From the NCBI RefSeq assembly GCF_013426205.1, contig NC_089428.1, forward strand, positions 496,001 to 560,000: a stretch of DNA of 64,000 nucleotides. Direction: 5' to 3'. The DNA is from Metarhizium brunneum. Taxonomy: Eukaryota; Ascomycota; Sordariomycetes; Hypocreales; Clavicipitaceae. Positions 11,601 through 22,622 of the stretch are shown one piece after another. Position 1 is the first letter of the stretch. Each line of letters begins with the position of its first letter. Below the pieces are notes generated by a model, which saw only the letters and a program-made list of their open reading frames with translations, was not told where the DNA came from and made no database searches. The position numbers were made by a program, and so were the translations under genes.

Positions 11601-13420
11601 GGCATCGGTGACTTGGCCCAGGACGAGGGGCAGCAGGTTGAGCGGGATGCGGAGACCGTTGAACAAGGCCAGAGACGAAAACACCTCGGCGGGGGCCAAA
11701 TCGTGGTTTGACAACGAGTACACGATGAAGGAAAGCATCGAGGCAAAAATGGGCAGCGACATGCTGACGGCATTGATGGCGTTGCGAATGGCCAGCAGCA
11801 CCTGGATGGAGTAAATCTCCTTGGCTCGGAGCTCCCCAAGGCGGGCTATAAAGGCCTTTTCCCAGCCGAAATACTTGACAAAGCGGACGGACTGAAGAAT
11901 CTCCTGGGTCAGAGAGACTCGCCGGTCGGTGATTTTGTTGATGGCTTTGCGCCGACGGAACAGGGATTGAATGGCCTTTGTGAGCGCGGGCACACCAACG
12001 ACGAGCAGGGCAAAGCCAGCCAGTGCGCTGTAGGTCAAGTTGACAAGAAGCAACACCAGGGTGATGAGACAAACAATGGGCGAGGTCCACATCATGTGGA
12101 AGAGGGCGGAAGCTTGGTCGATGCGGTAGGTATCAACGCTCATCAAGTTGACAATGCGGCCGTTTGCCCAGCCGAGGCCGTCCTGCTGCGGCTTGCCCTT
12201 TTTCGCCTTGGCCTTGTTCTTTTTCTTCCCTGCACTCTTCTCATCGGTGGCAGTCTCATTGCCCTTTTCGACCTCATCTGCGTCGTCTGACTCGGGCATG
12301 ATGGACGGCTTGACACCGCCGGCCTTGGCCCTGCCGGAAATCACCATGGCCTTTTCGTAAATGAAGCCAATGAGAACACCTCTGCTCTGGCCACCTATCA
12401 TCATGCCCCGATATATAAAGTGACTGACGCCGAATGCCTGGAAGATTTGCATGGCGGTCACACCGATGGCGAGGCCAATGCCATTTTTGATGGGGGGCGG
12501 AGGGCCGCCTCCGACGTTGGCGATGTATGCGTCTGTGGCGAACTGAATGAGGAAACGCAGGGTGAAGGGCGCAAGGACCTGCAGGATGGCGGTGATGAGG
12601 GCGCAGAGGCCGCCTAGCCAGAATTCAAACTTGAAGGTTTCGTGTAGGGCCCAGAACAGAGGGTTCGTTTCGCCATTTTTCACGCGGCGGCGGAAGGATT
12701 CTTGGACTTTTTGCGTGAGAGGTTCCACCGCCCGGTCGGGGTTCACCTGCCAAATATCGCCCTGTTCGAGTTGTCGTTTGTAGCCAGTCTATGCAGAATG
12801 GGTCTCGTCAGCCAAAGAGAAATAACTGACGATATGGGCAACTTGTCACGAGATGGTGGTGTAGGGACAAGGGGAAGGGGGGGGGGGGCTGGGATGTTCT
12901 TTTAGCGGCACGTGGTTGGCCGGGATGTCAGCTTGGCGGCACCTTGGGGACACAATAGGGACAATGCGACGCTTGATAGGATTCCTATCTGGGGACAATC
13001 AAATGCCACAATGCGACTTACCGTCATCAGCGGCGTCATCCACTGAAAGGTCAACTTGCTGAAGAAGCCCGCCGTGTACTCGCGCGAGACGATTCGCTCC
13101 TTGGGGACGGGCGGAACGCCGCCCCATCGCAACGGGTTCACCTGTCTGTACCAAGGTCTGGCTTTCGTTGCCGGCGGGCTAGTGGCATAGCTGGCGTCTG
13201 TCGCAACGCTCTTTGTGACGTCGAGGCGATGGGGGCTGGCCGCTACGGCAATGTCGTCTGTGTCGCCGTCGTGCTTTTCGCCCGTGGCAAGCTCTTTGTT
13301 GTCGGAATCGGATGGATCTGACGGCGCGTCATGTCGCTCCTCGTTGCTGGGCTGTATCGCCGCCGCCGCCGCGTCTGCAGACTTGAGCTCGAGCTCCTTG
13401 CTCTCTGGCGGGTCGGCCAT
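8653..13420 (-). CDS. YOR1: ABC-C (MRP) full transporter, YOR1-type
   Basis: Plasma-membrane ATP-driven exporter of organic anions and drugs, YOR1 subgroup of ABCC. Three exons (13420-13022, 12788-11062, 10960-8653) give 1,477 residues, the usual full length, in the order TMD1-NBD1-TMD2-NBD2. NBD1 has Walker A GTVGSGKSS near residue 644, signature ISGGQKQR near 734 and Walker B ADIVIMDDPLSAVD near 752. NBD2 has Walker A GRTGAGKSS near 1240, signature FSLGQRQ near 1351, Walker B SQIIVCDEATS near 1372 and the H-loop CIAHRL. NBD1 has Asp after Walker B where catalytic sites have Glu, the asymmetry typical of ABCC proteins. A Lys-rich linker inside TMD1 (about residues 300-320) and an acidic linker after NBD1 are low-complexity. 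No N-terminal TMD0 is present, consistent with YOR1 rather than YCF1 types. The 233-bp first intron is long for this genome. Confidence 0.93.
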
Positions 13421-14047
13421 TACGGCAAAACGCACAACTGTTTTGCAGGCGCTCCGTGATTCCAGAAGGCCAGCAAGACAGATCCGCCAAGGGATGCAAA
13501 GAAGGGTCCGCGACGGGGATTCGACTGGCTCTTGGGTTGCAAAGAAGAAAAGGAAAGGAAAGGAAGGCAATGGCCGCCCAGGTAACTCGCAAAATGGATC
13601 GGGCCTCGGGATTTGGCGATGCGCGACGCCCGACTAGTGTGCTGATAAATAGACACTGGATGGAGAATCAAGGATGGAAATTCGAGCGATGGTGGAGTCG
13701 CTGGGGTGACGTTGAGATTTTGCTATTGCTGCTTTCCCGTGTTTCTCGTCGACTTATAACACTAGAGAGGGATTGTCTGAGAATACCCTCGGCAACCGAC
13801 CAAACAAGCAAAATCCGCAGCCCTGCGGAGTTTACCAACTCGAGGGAAGACAAAACGGGAATGCTACGCTACATATGTACCCTATTCCACCAGCGTCGTC
13901 TCAACGCGGACAAGTCCAGCAGGCGTGGGCAGTGGCCGCGAGGCTGGACTATTGGAATGCCCACTGCTGGTGAGCGACGGTCCGGAAACACCATCCGGAC
14001 AGAAACTCTTTTTTGATGCTCCGGAGCTGCGCGAGGACTCTGCGCTC
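13421..14047. other. Upstream region of the ABC transporter gene
   Basis: Probable promoter and 5' leader of the ABC transporter gene. Open frames here show no family pattern. Confidence 0.45.
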
Positions 14048-14527
14048 CTACAGGCCGAGATGGCACGATCCGTGTGCCATCCCTTGGCTTCTGTGATTAC
14101 CTCGCAGCCTTGCAACTGGTCGAAACAATGGCCGTCCCCATAAATGGCCGTGTGGAGGGAGGGGAGGGTCAAGGAACAACGATCCAGACTTGACTTCCCT
14201 GGCCGTGGGCACCAGGCGGCCCATCGCCATCGGTGCCGGACCGGCCATCAATCCCTTCATCGCCATGAGCGCGGCGAGGGTTGAGAACGGCAGTGCCCAC
14301 ACTTTGCTGCCGGCATCATGCCTGCGGCTGATGTACCCGACAACCAACAACTCGCAGCCATCGTTTCGTCCTAAAGCAGGGCAACGTTGAATCGCCAAAC
14401 ACGCCCAAGTGGAGAGGGGCAGATTGATGACAAACCAAACGCGCCAGTGCCAAAGTCCAGGCATCATGCTTCCGTAATTTCTGGATAAATGTACATGTAG
14501 CCACTGGCGGCGTGTCGCCCTCCACAT
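14048..14527 (-). pseudogene. Possible MFS transporter remnant
   Basis: A 159-codon open frame contains LWHWRVWFVINLPLS, which resembles the W-R-W-x-F-x-I-N-L-P segment in the middle of many drug:H+ antiporter (MFS) proteins. Sequence on either side does not continue the family and the stretch is not flanked by further matching exons. If real it is a short decayed piece. Chance resemblance cannot be excluded. Confidence 0.25.
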
Positions 14528-14741
14528 GATACGACGTTCTAGTACTTTATTTTAACTCCAGACGGAATTCCGCGCCTCTTCTGAAAGCGAAATCCGGCTC
14601 ACCGTGGCCATCCTGGAGAAGCTACACAAGGAGGCGTACATGGATGTTTTGCATATGAAACCTACATGTACAGTACATATGTAGTATCTTAACTTGACCC
14701 ATGGTTTGCTTGCTTGCATTGGCGGGCACAGGCGGGCTTCC

Positions 14742-14990
14742 ATCCCTTTGACTGTGTTAAGATGCAGCGGATGTAGCGGTCCCCATTTTCCCGCGATACT
14801 TATCGGGTACCTTCATTTATAGCTATTCACATAGACTCTATAATGTAGCTCTTTATATCTAAGAAAATCATAGTAACTTCTATTATTATATTATTTCTTG
14901 GTGTAGAGATGTACCTTTAAATATTAGGTTTCTAATTGGCTAGAACGCCAATTCGTGACATCCGCTGCACCTTAACAAAGCCAAAGGGAT
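14742..14990. mobile_element. 249-bp element with 33-bp terminal inverted repeats (MITE-like)
   Basis: The left end 14742-14774 (ATCCCTTTGACTGTGTTAAG...) is repeated inverted at 14958-14990 with three mismatches, bounding an AT-rich interior with no coding capacity. The size and structure fit a miniature inverted-repeat element. No clear target-site duplication is seen at the chosen ends, so either the true ends differ slightly or the insertion is old. The neighbouring DNA is GC-rich and belongs to the conserved part of the window. Confidence 0.6.
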
Positions 14991-15614
14991 TCGTCCCCTC
15001 CTCCGGGGCGGGATTCATCAATCATGACGACTTCTATAAGCCAATGTGGGCTGAGAGATTGGTACACCGCAAACAGCGACTATCGAAACTCGGCCAAATT
15101 GAAGTTTCTTTTGCGGATAGGACACAAAGGCAGCATATTTATACTATGTGGGTGGGACGTTTTCCTCGCGTCGGTCCCGACACTCCGTCTGGACCCGTCG
15201 GAACAGACCAGGGCAATACCACAGGTGTCGACGATATTCCCATCTCCATGACGAGAGGTCTTTCCAGCGCGCTCAGCACATCGATTTCCGCATGGCCACA
15301 TGCACGCTCGCAACCACAAGCGCTACGCTCGCACGGCCGGCATGGAACTAGCCAGAGCTTGCAATGCGAATATCGAATCAATACTGAATGATGCGCTGCC
15401 ACTCCGTACTACGTAGTGCCAGCTGCCGCGGTGGAGCTCCATTCACTTCAATGTTCAGATCTGCCCCACTATTAGCAGATTTCTCTACACATCGTCAGTG
15501 CCATCGCGAAAGCTCCCGCCGCGCACCGCCTCGCGACTCCAAAGCCATCGACACCTCACGCAGCGCCGCACCCACGCCAGCCAGCTCCCACGCGCCGGCA
15601 AGCACAATCCCGCC
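14991..15614. other. Intergenic, CSL4 promoter
   Basis: Several open frames on both strands lack family features. The last 150 bp is C-rich and likely the CSL4 leader. Confidence 0.45.
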
Positions 15615-16307
15615 ATGGCCGCCGACGAGCTGCCGTCCGTCGCCGTCCCCGGGCACGTCCTCGGCCCTGCCTCGAGATACACCCCCGGCCCGGGCACGCA
15701 CACGCACCAAGGCAACGTCGTCTCCTCGCTCCTCGGCCGAGTCCACGTCGCGGCGCCCGCCAAGGCCCCCGGCCCTGCGAAGCGGCTCAACAAGATCACC
15801 GCCGCCGCGGCGGAGGAGCTGCCCACCGTCTCCGTCGCCAGGCACGGCCGCAGGCGCGAGATCCTGCCCGACGTGAACAACGTGGTCCTGGCGCGGGTGG
15901 TGCGCCTGATGCCCAAGCAGGCCATTGTCGTGATTCAGCAGGTGGGCGATACCGTTCTCCAGACCGAGTGGCAGGGCGTGATTCGCGTCCAGGACGTGCG
16001 CGCCACGGAGAAGGACAAGGTCAAGATGTACGAGTCGTTTAAGCCGGGCGACATTGTCAAGGCCCAGGTGGTACGTTGCCGTTACTGCGTCTCGATGGAC
16101 TTGGATGAATCGGGTGGCTGACTTGTTTGCGTGTAGATTTCGCTGGGAGACCAGGCGAATTATTACTTGTCCACGGCGTCCAACGAGCTGGGCGTCATTA
16201 TGGCGGCGAGCGAGGCCGGCAACGACATGGTGCCCGTGAGCTGGAAGGAGTACCGGGATCCTGAGACGGGGTTGACCGAGCCGAGGAAGGTGGCGAAGCC
16301 TAGCTGA
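15615..16307 (+). CDS. CSL4: Exosome complex cap subunit CSL4
   Basis: RNA-binding cap protein of the nuclear and cytoplasmic RNA exosome (EXOSC1 in animals). Exons 15615-16070 and 16137-16307 give 208 residues. The N-terminal ECR1_N-like strand region ([12 protein letters not shown]) is followed by a low-complexity linker and then an S1 RNA-binding fold. The S1 core is seen in [40 protein letters not shown] and [11 protein letters not shown], with the last strands ([20 protein letters not shown]) in exon 2. The C-terminal half matches the zinc-ribbon-like end of fungal Csl4 in position ([15 protein letters not shown]), although the Cys pairs of animal and archaeal proteins are not seen. The donor GTACGT falls between two S1 strands. 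Confidence 0.92.
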
Positions 16308-17455
16308 GGGGTTTGCGGTGAAGACGGCTGGGATTGTACTGGGCTCAGCGGGAATACTTTACGTACTGTACGCCTGCGGTGGCTTCGGCCGTGGTTGAGT
16401 CGCGGCCAGACTCTGCGTTTGTACGCTCCGCCGCCGCTTGACTCGACGATATGAGGCGATTGAGATGGGAGGCGGCGAATCGTGGAGCCGGCTGCCTTTA
16501 TGGGGCGTACGGCTTGTCTGGGAGATCTGGCTCGTCTGCGGGATGGCGAATCTTGCAAGGACACGCTGGTGCCATGGAATGAGGGTGCCAACTTTGCGCA
16601 GGCGCGTATATAAGTAAGATTGACGATTCAATATAGAAATATACCCTGGCTACAAATGCCGAGACGTTGTATTGATCACGGACGAGTTTGTTGGTGGTCC
16701 GGATATTGGTCCGCTGTGGGAGGACAAGTATATTTGACTAGAGTACGGATCTAGCTATCGTGCTCTATACTGTGATGTCCTTGCGCATATTGACGCCGAG
16801 TGCCGTCGGGCCATTTTAGAGTCAGTCGAAATGGAAGCTGGGAATTGACGGTATCTCGGTCGAGATTGGGCGAGGGTTGTTTCCTGCCATACAAACTCTG
16901 GCAGCAGGACGCGAGGTATAAACTGATTTCTCATGGTGAGAGGGAGACAGGGGAGAACAGACGACTGCTTTTCAGGTTGGCTAGCTAGCGTCTACTTTGG
17001 AGCTTACAAGTTTGGTTGAACCCAAGGCATGCAGGTCCGACCATTGACGTGTTGATAAAAGACATGGACCGAATAGGCAACTCGCTCGTTGACACTAGCC
17101 AACAAACTGGTGGTGTTTTCCGGTGTCGTGATTCAACCGGTTTAGCAGTCGAGTTCCACTGCCCATGGCCGGGGAAATGCCTACATCTCGGCTCGAGACG
17201 CACCTCGATTCACGACACTGAGCCAACGTGCATGTAAATAAAAGGAGTGCAAGGGAGAGATTCAAATACGACATGGAACGTTTCACAGGATACACGGGAG
17301 GCAGCATGGATTACGCCGAGAGAGTATCCGGACGACGTTGACGTGCTCCAATTCAAACGTACCAGAGCTAGAACTTTTCCCAGACCACCTACATGCACCA
17401 TTTTATCATGCCCAACCCAAGACGTCATATGCCCAACTCCACAACCCATGATTGT
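16308..17455. other. Convergent intergenic region
   Basis: Between CSL4 and the small minus-strand gene. Only short unsupported open frames are present and no repeat was noticed. Confidence 0.45.
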
Positions 17456-17832
17456 TTATTCCCAGGAGACGGATTGCGCAGATCCACGCCGGGGTTTTTC
17501 ACTGGAAACCCTGCCGGTTGTCAGCACCGCCAGCCAGACAGCGGGACAATGGAAGCTTCTATCAACTCACCTATTCGCATTCTTGCCCTGCCCGGATCCA
17601 TGCGATGAAATCGAATCGTCACTCGCAATGTCCATGTTTGCGATGCTATTCTGCGCCGCCAAGGAAAGTTCTAGAGAAACATTTCAGCATTCAACCAGCG
17701 AGCATCCTAGGTGGAATCCGGCTCATGTGCTCCCAACGTACTCTCGTCGATGCTGATTTCCTCCTCAATGTCCTCTCTGCTCCTGCGCCGCTGCCGAACC
17801 CGCTCCACCGTTCGTTTTATGTAGTAATCCAT
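17456..17832 (-). CDS. Small three-exon gene, 81 residues, unrecognised
   Basis: Short coding pieces join in one frame: 17832-17742, 17670-17571 and 17510-17456. Intron 1 has donor GTACGT and acceptor CTAG. Intron 2 has donor GTGAGT, branch TGCTGAC and acceptor GGCAG. The predicted protein begins MDYYIKRTVERVRQRR, continues with an acidic patch (EDIEEEISIDE), a Ser/Ala-rich middle and a basic Ser-rich tail ending SAQSVSWE. Each exon is too short to stand out as an open frame, but the codons stay open across both junctions and the splice sites are near-ideal. The N terminus could form a short basic amphipathic helix. No family is recognised. In-frame codons upstream of the ATG encode a hydrophobic run but meet a stop, so the ATG at 17832 is preferred; an additional upstream exon adding a membrane segment is possible. 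Confidence 0.55.
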
Positions 17833-18950
17833 CTGGGCGAGTAGCGCGACCAACAACCAGTAAAAGCAGAACCACGCACAATTTCAAACATTGAATACAA
17901 AAAATTCAACAGAGGAGGAATCTACAGGCAGCCCCGTCCTCTTTTATCCCCCAGGTGCCGGTATTTACACTGTCTCTGGCGCGGAATTTCTCTGCCGCCC
18001 CTTGGCAAACCTTGAGTTCCGGACGGTTGGAGATCCCCCCCCCTTCTCGGCGGCAGGCCTTCCGAACCCGTTCTTTTGGGTTTTGGGCGCCGCGTCGACC
18101 CCGGCACGTCTGATACATGTCTGTTACAGAGCGCTTCCGCGGTCGTCAGGGTGGGACTTGTGCAGATCTGAGCCGTCCGCGCCACCGTATCTTGACAGGT
18201 GAGACCGAGATTGCGAGTGGAGGCCCCCGGCAGAAGGGTGGCTTTTGGAGTTTGCGGCATGTCGTCATGGCAGCTCGCGCCGAGACAAATGAAGTAATGG
18301 AGAGGGCAGACTTGCCCGTCGCGGCGCGGTGTTGAGACACGGCCTGCGGGCAGTTATGCATGCCATCGACGGCGGAGGCTGCTCGTCGTCGACGGGCTTG
18401 GTGGGAAAAAGCAGAGGGTGAGGGCTTCAGTGTTGGCAGGAGTCGGGGGTCGGGACCTGGTTGGAAGACTTCAATGTTGAATGCTGGGCGGCCCTGAACC
18501 CGTCGACGCCCGTGGGAGGCTTGTGCCGCAAGGTTTGGTGGCGGCCGATGACGGGTTTCAGGGCTACCGTTGACGTGTCCCGCTGCGATAAGCTTCAGCC
18601 ACTTGCTTCGCTTGTGAACACGACGTGGTTAAATACTGGACCCTGCTTTCTGGTCTTTCAATGCTGGCTGATTTCGTCGGTGCGCGGCAAGGCAACCAGA
18701 CGGAATGGGGCGGCGTGGCCGTGACGGGACATCGGAGACATGCACCACGGCCAGATTGACTGCATATCTGCGTCAAGACGCAAGACGCATCGATGGCTCA
18801 CGGTTTCCAATGGCAAGACATGGACGGCGCGCAATCGAGCATGATTCTCGTCAAGGTCATTTGTAGCACTAGTTTGAAAATAAAGGCCGCCCGTGTACTA
18901 TTGATAGCTTACATCAGTTCATAACGTCATAATCTCACACCGTCATAACA
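17833..18950. other. Intergenic
   Basis: Upstream of the 81-residue gene and downstream of the 277-residue gene. GC-rich, with unsupported open frames only. Confidence 0.4.
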
Positions 18951-19784
18951 TCATTGCCCGGTATTCCCGTCATCATGCCGCCCACGGCTCCTCGACCCGT
19001 CACCACGCCTGCGCCGACGGTGCCCATCCTTGGGCCTCTGGGCATCGTCTTTGCGTGGTTCCATCGGCCGCTGCTTCTTCTTCTCCGTCTCCTCCATGGC
19101 CACCTGAAACCCCTTCCTCGCGACCTGCTGCCTCACGCTGTTGGGGTGCTTGTGGCCGAGGAACCCGTCGACCAAGGCAGACCCGAGCGATGCCACGGCC
19201 ACCTTGGCGCCCTTTGCGCCCTTCCATTGCCCCGGGTCGCCGCGGCTGTCCAGCGCGGCCGACAGCCCCGTCGACACGGCCGTGATGGCGCACGTTCGCA
19301 CAATCGGATTCTGCCACCACTGGGACGCCGTGGCCTGCCACGTCTGGTGCCGAGGCGCCGACGACGACGTGGACTTGCTTCGCCGGGTGCCGCTTTCCTG
19401 GGGCATCCTTGCGTGGCGGCTCGGCTCGCCACGGCCGCGAGTCGAGTCTCGGTCGCTCATTCTGTCGTGCGAGCGTGGCCGTCGCGGCCGCTGGCTCCGA
19501 GACTCTCCATGTGCAGGCCGTGGGCTGCGTGCCTCGTATGCCTCCCGGAAACCCGTGTGATGCCCGCGTTCACGCCCGCGTCCTCTATCCACCTCGGGTC
19601 TATGCACCGGCCGTGTCTCGCTGCGGGGGTAAGACGGCTCGTAATGCGGCGGCGGGAGTCGATCATAGACACTGTTCGCTCTGGGAGGGTGGCCGGACGG
19701 ATGCCAATCCTGCTCATCGGGATAGCTTGCTCCCCGGAAGTGTTGCGGAGGTGGTCCGCTATGACGCCGGCGCCGGGACGACAT
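18951..19784 (-). CDS. Arg-rich protein with a conserved fungal glycine-containing segment
   Basis: Intronless, 277 residues. Residues 1-150 are Arg/Ser/Pro-rich (SR-like, probably disordered). Residues about 150-230 form a hydrophobic, Ala/Gly-rich pair of helices with the pattern SRGDPGQWKGAKGAKVAVAS. It recalls a segment found in many Arg-rich fungal proteins of unknown function, in which a G-x-W-x-G-x-K-G-x-K pattern precedes an Ala/Gly helix. The C terminus is again highly basic (HRRRRRGDGSRSRGR). The ATG at 19784 is chosen because an AT-rich TATATA element lies about 100 bp upstream and the open frame before it has no family look. The role is unknown; nuclear or RNA association is only suggested by composition. 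Confidence 0.65.
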   Translation of the reverse strand: MSSRRRRHSGPPPQHFRGASYPDEQDWHPSGHPPRANSVYDRLPPPHYEPSYPRSETRPVHRPEVDRGRGRERGHHTGFREAYEARSPRPAHGESRSQRPRRPRSHDRMSDRDSTRGRGEPSRHARMPQESGTRRSKSTSSSAPRHQTWQATASQWWQNPIVRTCAITAVSTGLSAALDSRGDPGQWKGAKGAKVAVASLGSALVDGFLGHKHPNSVRQQVARKGFQVAMEETEKKKQRPMEPRKDDAQRPKDGHRRRRRGDGSRSRGRHDDGNTGQ

Positions 19785-22289
19785 GGGTGGCAAGGATGGT
19801 GCATGTGTGTTTTTGAAGAGGGAAAACGGTATGCATTCGCCGGCGGCTCGACATGTATTGAGCTCTGCGGAGGGTGCCAAGCATGTATATAAATTGGAGG
19901 GTGTGCATCCTTTTCTTGTCCGCGTGTGGCAAGAATGTTCGTCCTTATCTTGACCGCTGCAACGAACACAATCGTTGCCCGTAGGGTAATAGCTCTTCCT
20001 GGCAGTGAGGACGTGCATCCAAGGGATGTCCGCCACGACTGCTGGGGTGTGACGATCGACCGGCGATCGACGCACGATGACACTTGGGATCCTGTTTTTC
20101 AGGGCAACCCGCCGTTCGCTGCGAGACGTACGTCATGCAGTCTGCTTGTTGCAAGGCTGCTGGTGTAAAGCGGTGAAGTGCGCGCCAACGAGAGCTTTTT
20201 TTTATTTCTTACTCTGGATTCCTGTTTGCCTTGCCCGGGTGGCCGAGCGACAGTCTGGTGGCATCGCATCTACCGAGGCCGATCGGGTGCAATACTCTCC
20301 TGGCATGACGACGCGGGCTGACGAATCATGGGGTCTCTTCTGAGATTGTACACCCTAAATACTGCCATATATAACGGATCATTAGTAGCTTCTGGGAGCT
20401 AGGGCTTATGCGCGGATATGCTAGTAGTCAAGCTAGATAACGTCTGGTAGATGCCTGTTTCTGCCCTGCCCGTAGAATAAGAAGTAGAGACGGCAGTACT
20501 GTTTTTGCACTGTCAGCTCAAGTTTCAGTTAGAATGCAGCCAGATGAGGTCTCTCAAAAAGTTGATGTAATTGTGCATTTGTAATGCAAGAATGTTGAGC
20601 ATCGCCAGGGCTCAGGAGCGGTCAAGTGGTCTGGTGTGACTCCGCACATGCACGTTGAAGACAGTATGTCATGCTTGGGTCCGAGCCCAAGGCGCATTCC
20701 TCTGTGAAACCATGACGAGTGCCCATGCTAGCTCTGCCTGTCATTGGCTTCGGAAATTGGAAGCATGGCACACGGCCGGTTGATCGATCCACGGAGTGCG
20801 CGGTAAGGAAGGCCATTCCGCAACAGAAAGGAAAGACAGAAATGGAAGAGGCAACTGAACGACAAGACATTGAATTGAATATAACTCATGGACGTGCCTG
20901 ATGTGAGACCCTTCGCATCACCATGATTGACCATGCTATTCTCGAGGTAAGGGATGCAGTCAATCTGCCACTCACGGCAATCCCGTGATCCCCGGGTAGG
21001 GTACTGGGTTTGGGCGGATGAGGAGCAGGAGGCACTCTACTCTGATAAAGGTCAACGGTATTCGGCGAGATCAGGGACCTGGCTATCGCGCTCCGTGCTA
21101 CAATATACAGTCAATACGTTCAATGTTGGTGCATACTTCTTGGTGGGCTTCCATAGCCTGCCAGACTGTCTGTGCCGAGCCACGCAGGTGACGGTGTGTC
21201 GACAATATGCCTAATTCTGTTTGGTAGACTCACGAATATGCCCAGAAACTGAAACGTCCTCCTCTGTCCGTCTTCTTGGTACCATTTGGACTACTGTGGT
21301 GTACCTGCGTTTTGCTGTTTGGTATGGTTCAGTGCGTCGCAAGGCATAATGTGCCATCCCCTGGTGCATGTATATCGTGGACAAACCCCAGCAAGAAGCA
21401 CAATTGACATTTTCTAGTTGCAAGTCCTTACTACACTGCATGAGTTTTATGTGGCCCAAGACAAACTAACGAAATTTTTCATCCAAATCACTAAATAACC
21501 AGTTAGCATCAACGCGGAGCATAATATTAGGGGCTACGGGGATTTCTATGCTTATACCACATGCCACCTTGACCTTGTTAGCATCCCGCTTGACTCGCAC
21601 CGTTCATTACCTTTGCCGGAATTATCCACGCGTATAATGCAACTGCCATCTCTCGTATACAGCGGGGAAGCAGGCTGCATGATTCGTCAAATGAAGATGA
21701 TGCGCCAGCGTTCTTGTTATCCCTGGGCCAGACTTGACATGGGAGCTGTAAAACAGTGCACCCAATCTGCCACTGTAGTCGAGTAGTAGAAGCAGGTTGC
21801 TTTGCTTCATTGACAGAGCGTTCTTGCCGTACTCGGCAGACAAGCATCAAGCAATTACAGCCAACCAAGTCAAGTTACTTGGTTGTTGGACACTTATGTG
21901 CCCAGACTTGATAAATAGCATCATCGACTGTTGAACGGATAACCCAGACTAACATGTCCATGTGTAAGTTGCTTAGCTTTTAATATAATCATTATATTGA
22001 CCTAAGCTTTACTTATAACTCTTCAACTCTGATCACCTGGTTACGGTCTACAACCTATCACCAATATAATAACTAATCGCTCAGACTGACCCCCCAGTAT
22101 CTCTGCCAACATAAACTACGACTAGTTTATCCCTTGGGAACCTAAGCCGTTACACAAGTGCTTACTACTCTCAATAGCGCTAAAAAGGTCGTGCCCTATC
22201 CCGGTATTCGTGCAATATTATCTTAGGAGATAACTATATTAAGCATTAGCGGCGTATACCTTAAAGTGCTAGCTACTCCTTGTTAACAC
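19785..22289. other. Transition from gene-dense to repeat-rich DNA
   Basis: The first few hundred bases hold the promoter of the 277-residue gene. Beyond about 20.3 kb the sequence becomes patchy, with AT-rich stretches (especially 21,900-22,270) and only short, unsupported open frames. Confidence 0.5.
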
Positions 22290-22622
22290 TTGCCTGGGGG
22301 AGAATATATTAGGTTGGTTTCGTATAGTCCGGATTTTGGCCAGATGAATGGAAAAACTTCTCTGGTGACATGGTGTACATCAAAGAGCCCGCGCCAATCA
22401 AGGACAACCGTATCCGACCCGCCACTGCAAATAACAATGGACAGTACGCAAGCTATTCGCCTGATTAGCGATATCAACCCCAAGGTTGGCATCCTCATGC
22501 ACTGCGATAGCTGGGGCCACTTCTCGGAACACGGTTCACAAGCCGCCAAAGTTTTCGAGACAGACAGTGCCAGGGATAAGATTCGCTGGTTAAAACCAGG
22601 AGGAAAAATGCGCATCATCTGA
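22290..22622 (+). pseudogene. Metallo-beta-lactamase-fold hydrolase, 3' fragment
   Basis: The last 60 or so codons resemble the C-terminal end of fungal MBL-fold hydrolases: INPKVGILMHCDSWGHFSEH followed by a Trp-Leu-x-Pro-Gly ending. The upstream part carrying the HxHxDH metal-binding motif is absent and upstream DNA is AT-rich and non-coding, so the gene is 5'-truncated. Its stop overlaps the stop of the convergent transcription factor gene by 8 bp, which may simply mark a rearrangement breakpoint. Confidence 0.5.

Noticed and set aside
17922..18260. Minus-strand 112-codon frame
   Set aside because: Pro/Arg/Gly-rich in GC-rich DNA with no splice context or family pattern; probably chance.
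18954..19892. 312-codon plus-strand frame
   Set aside because: Shadow of the Arg-rich 277-residue gene; lacks signal or domain features.
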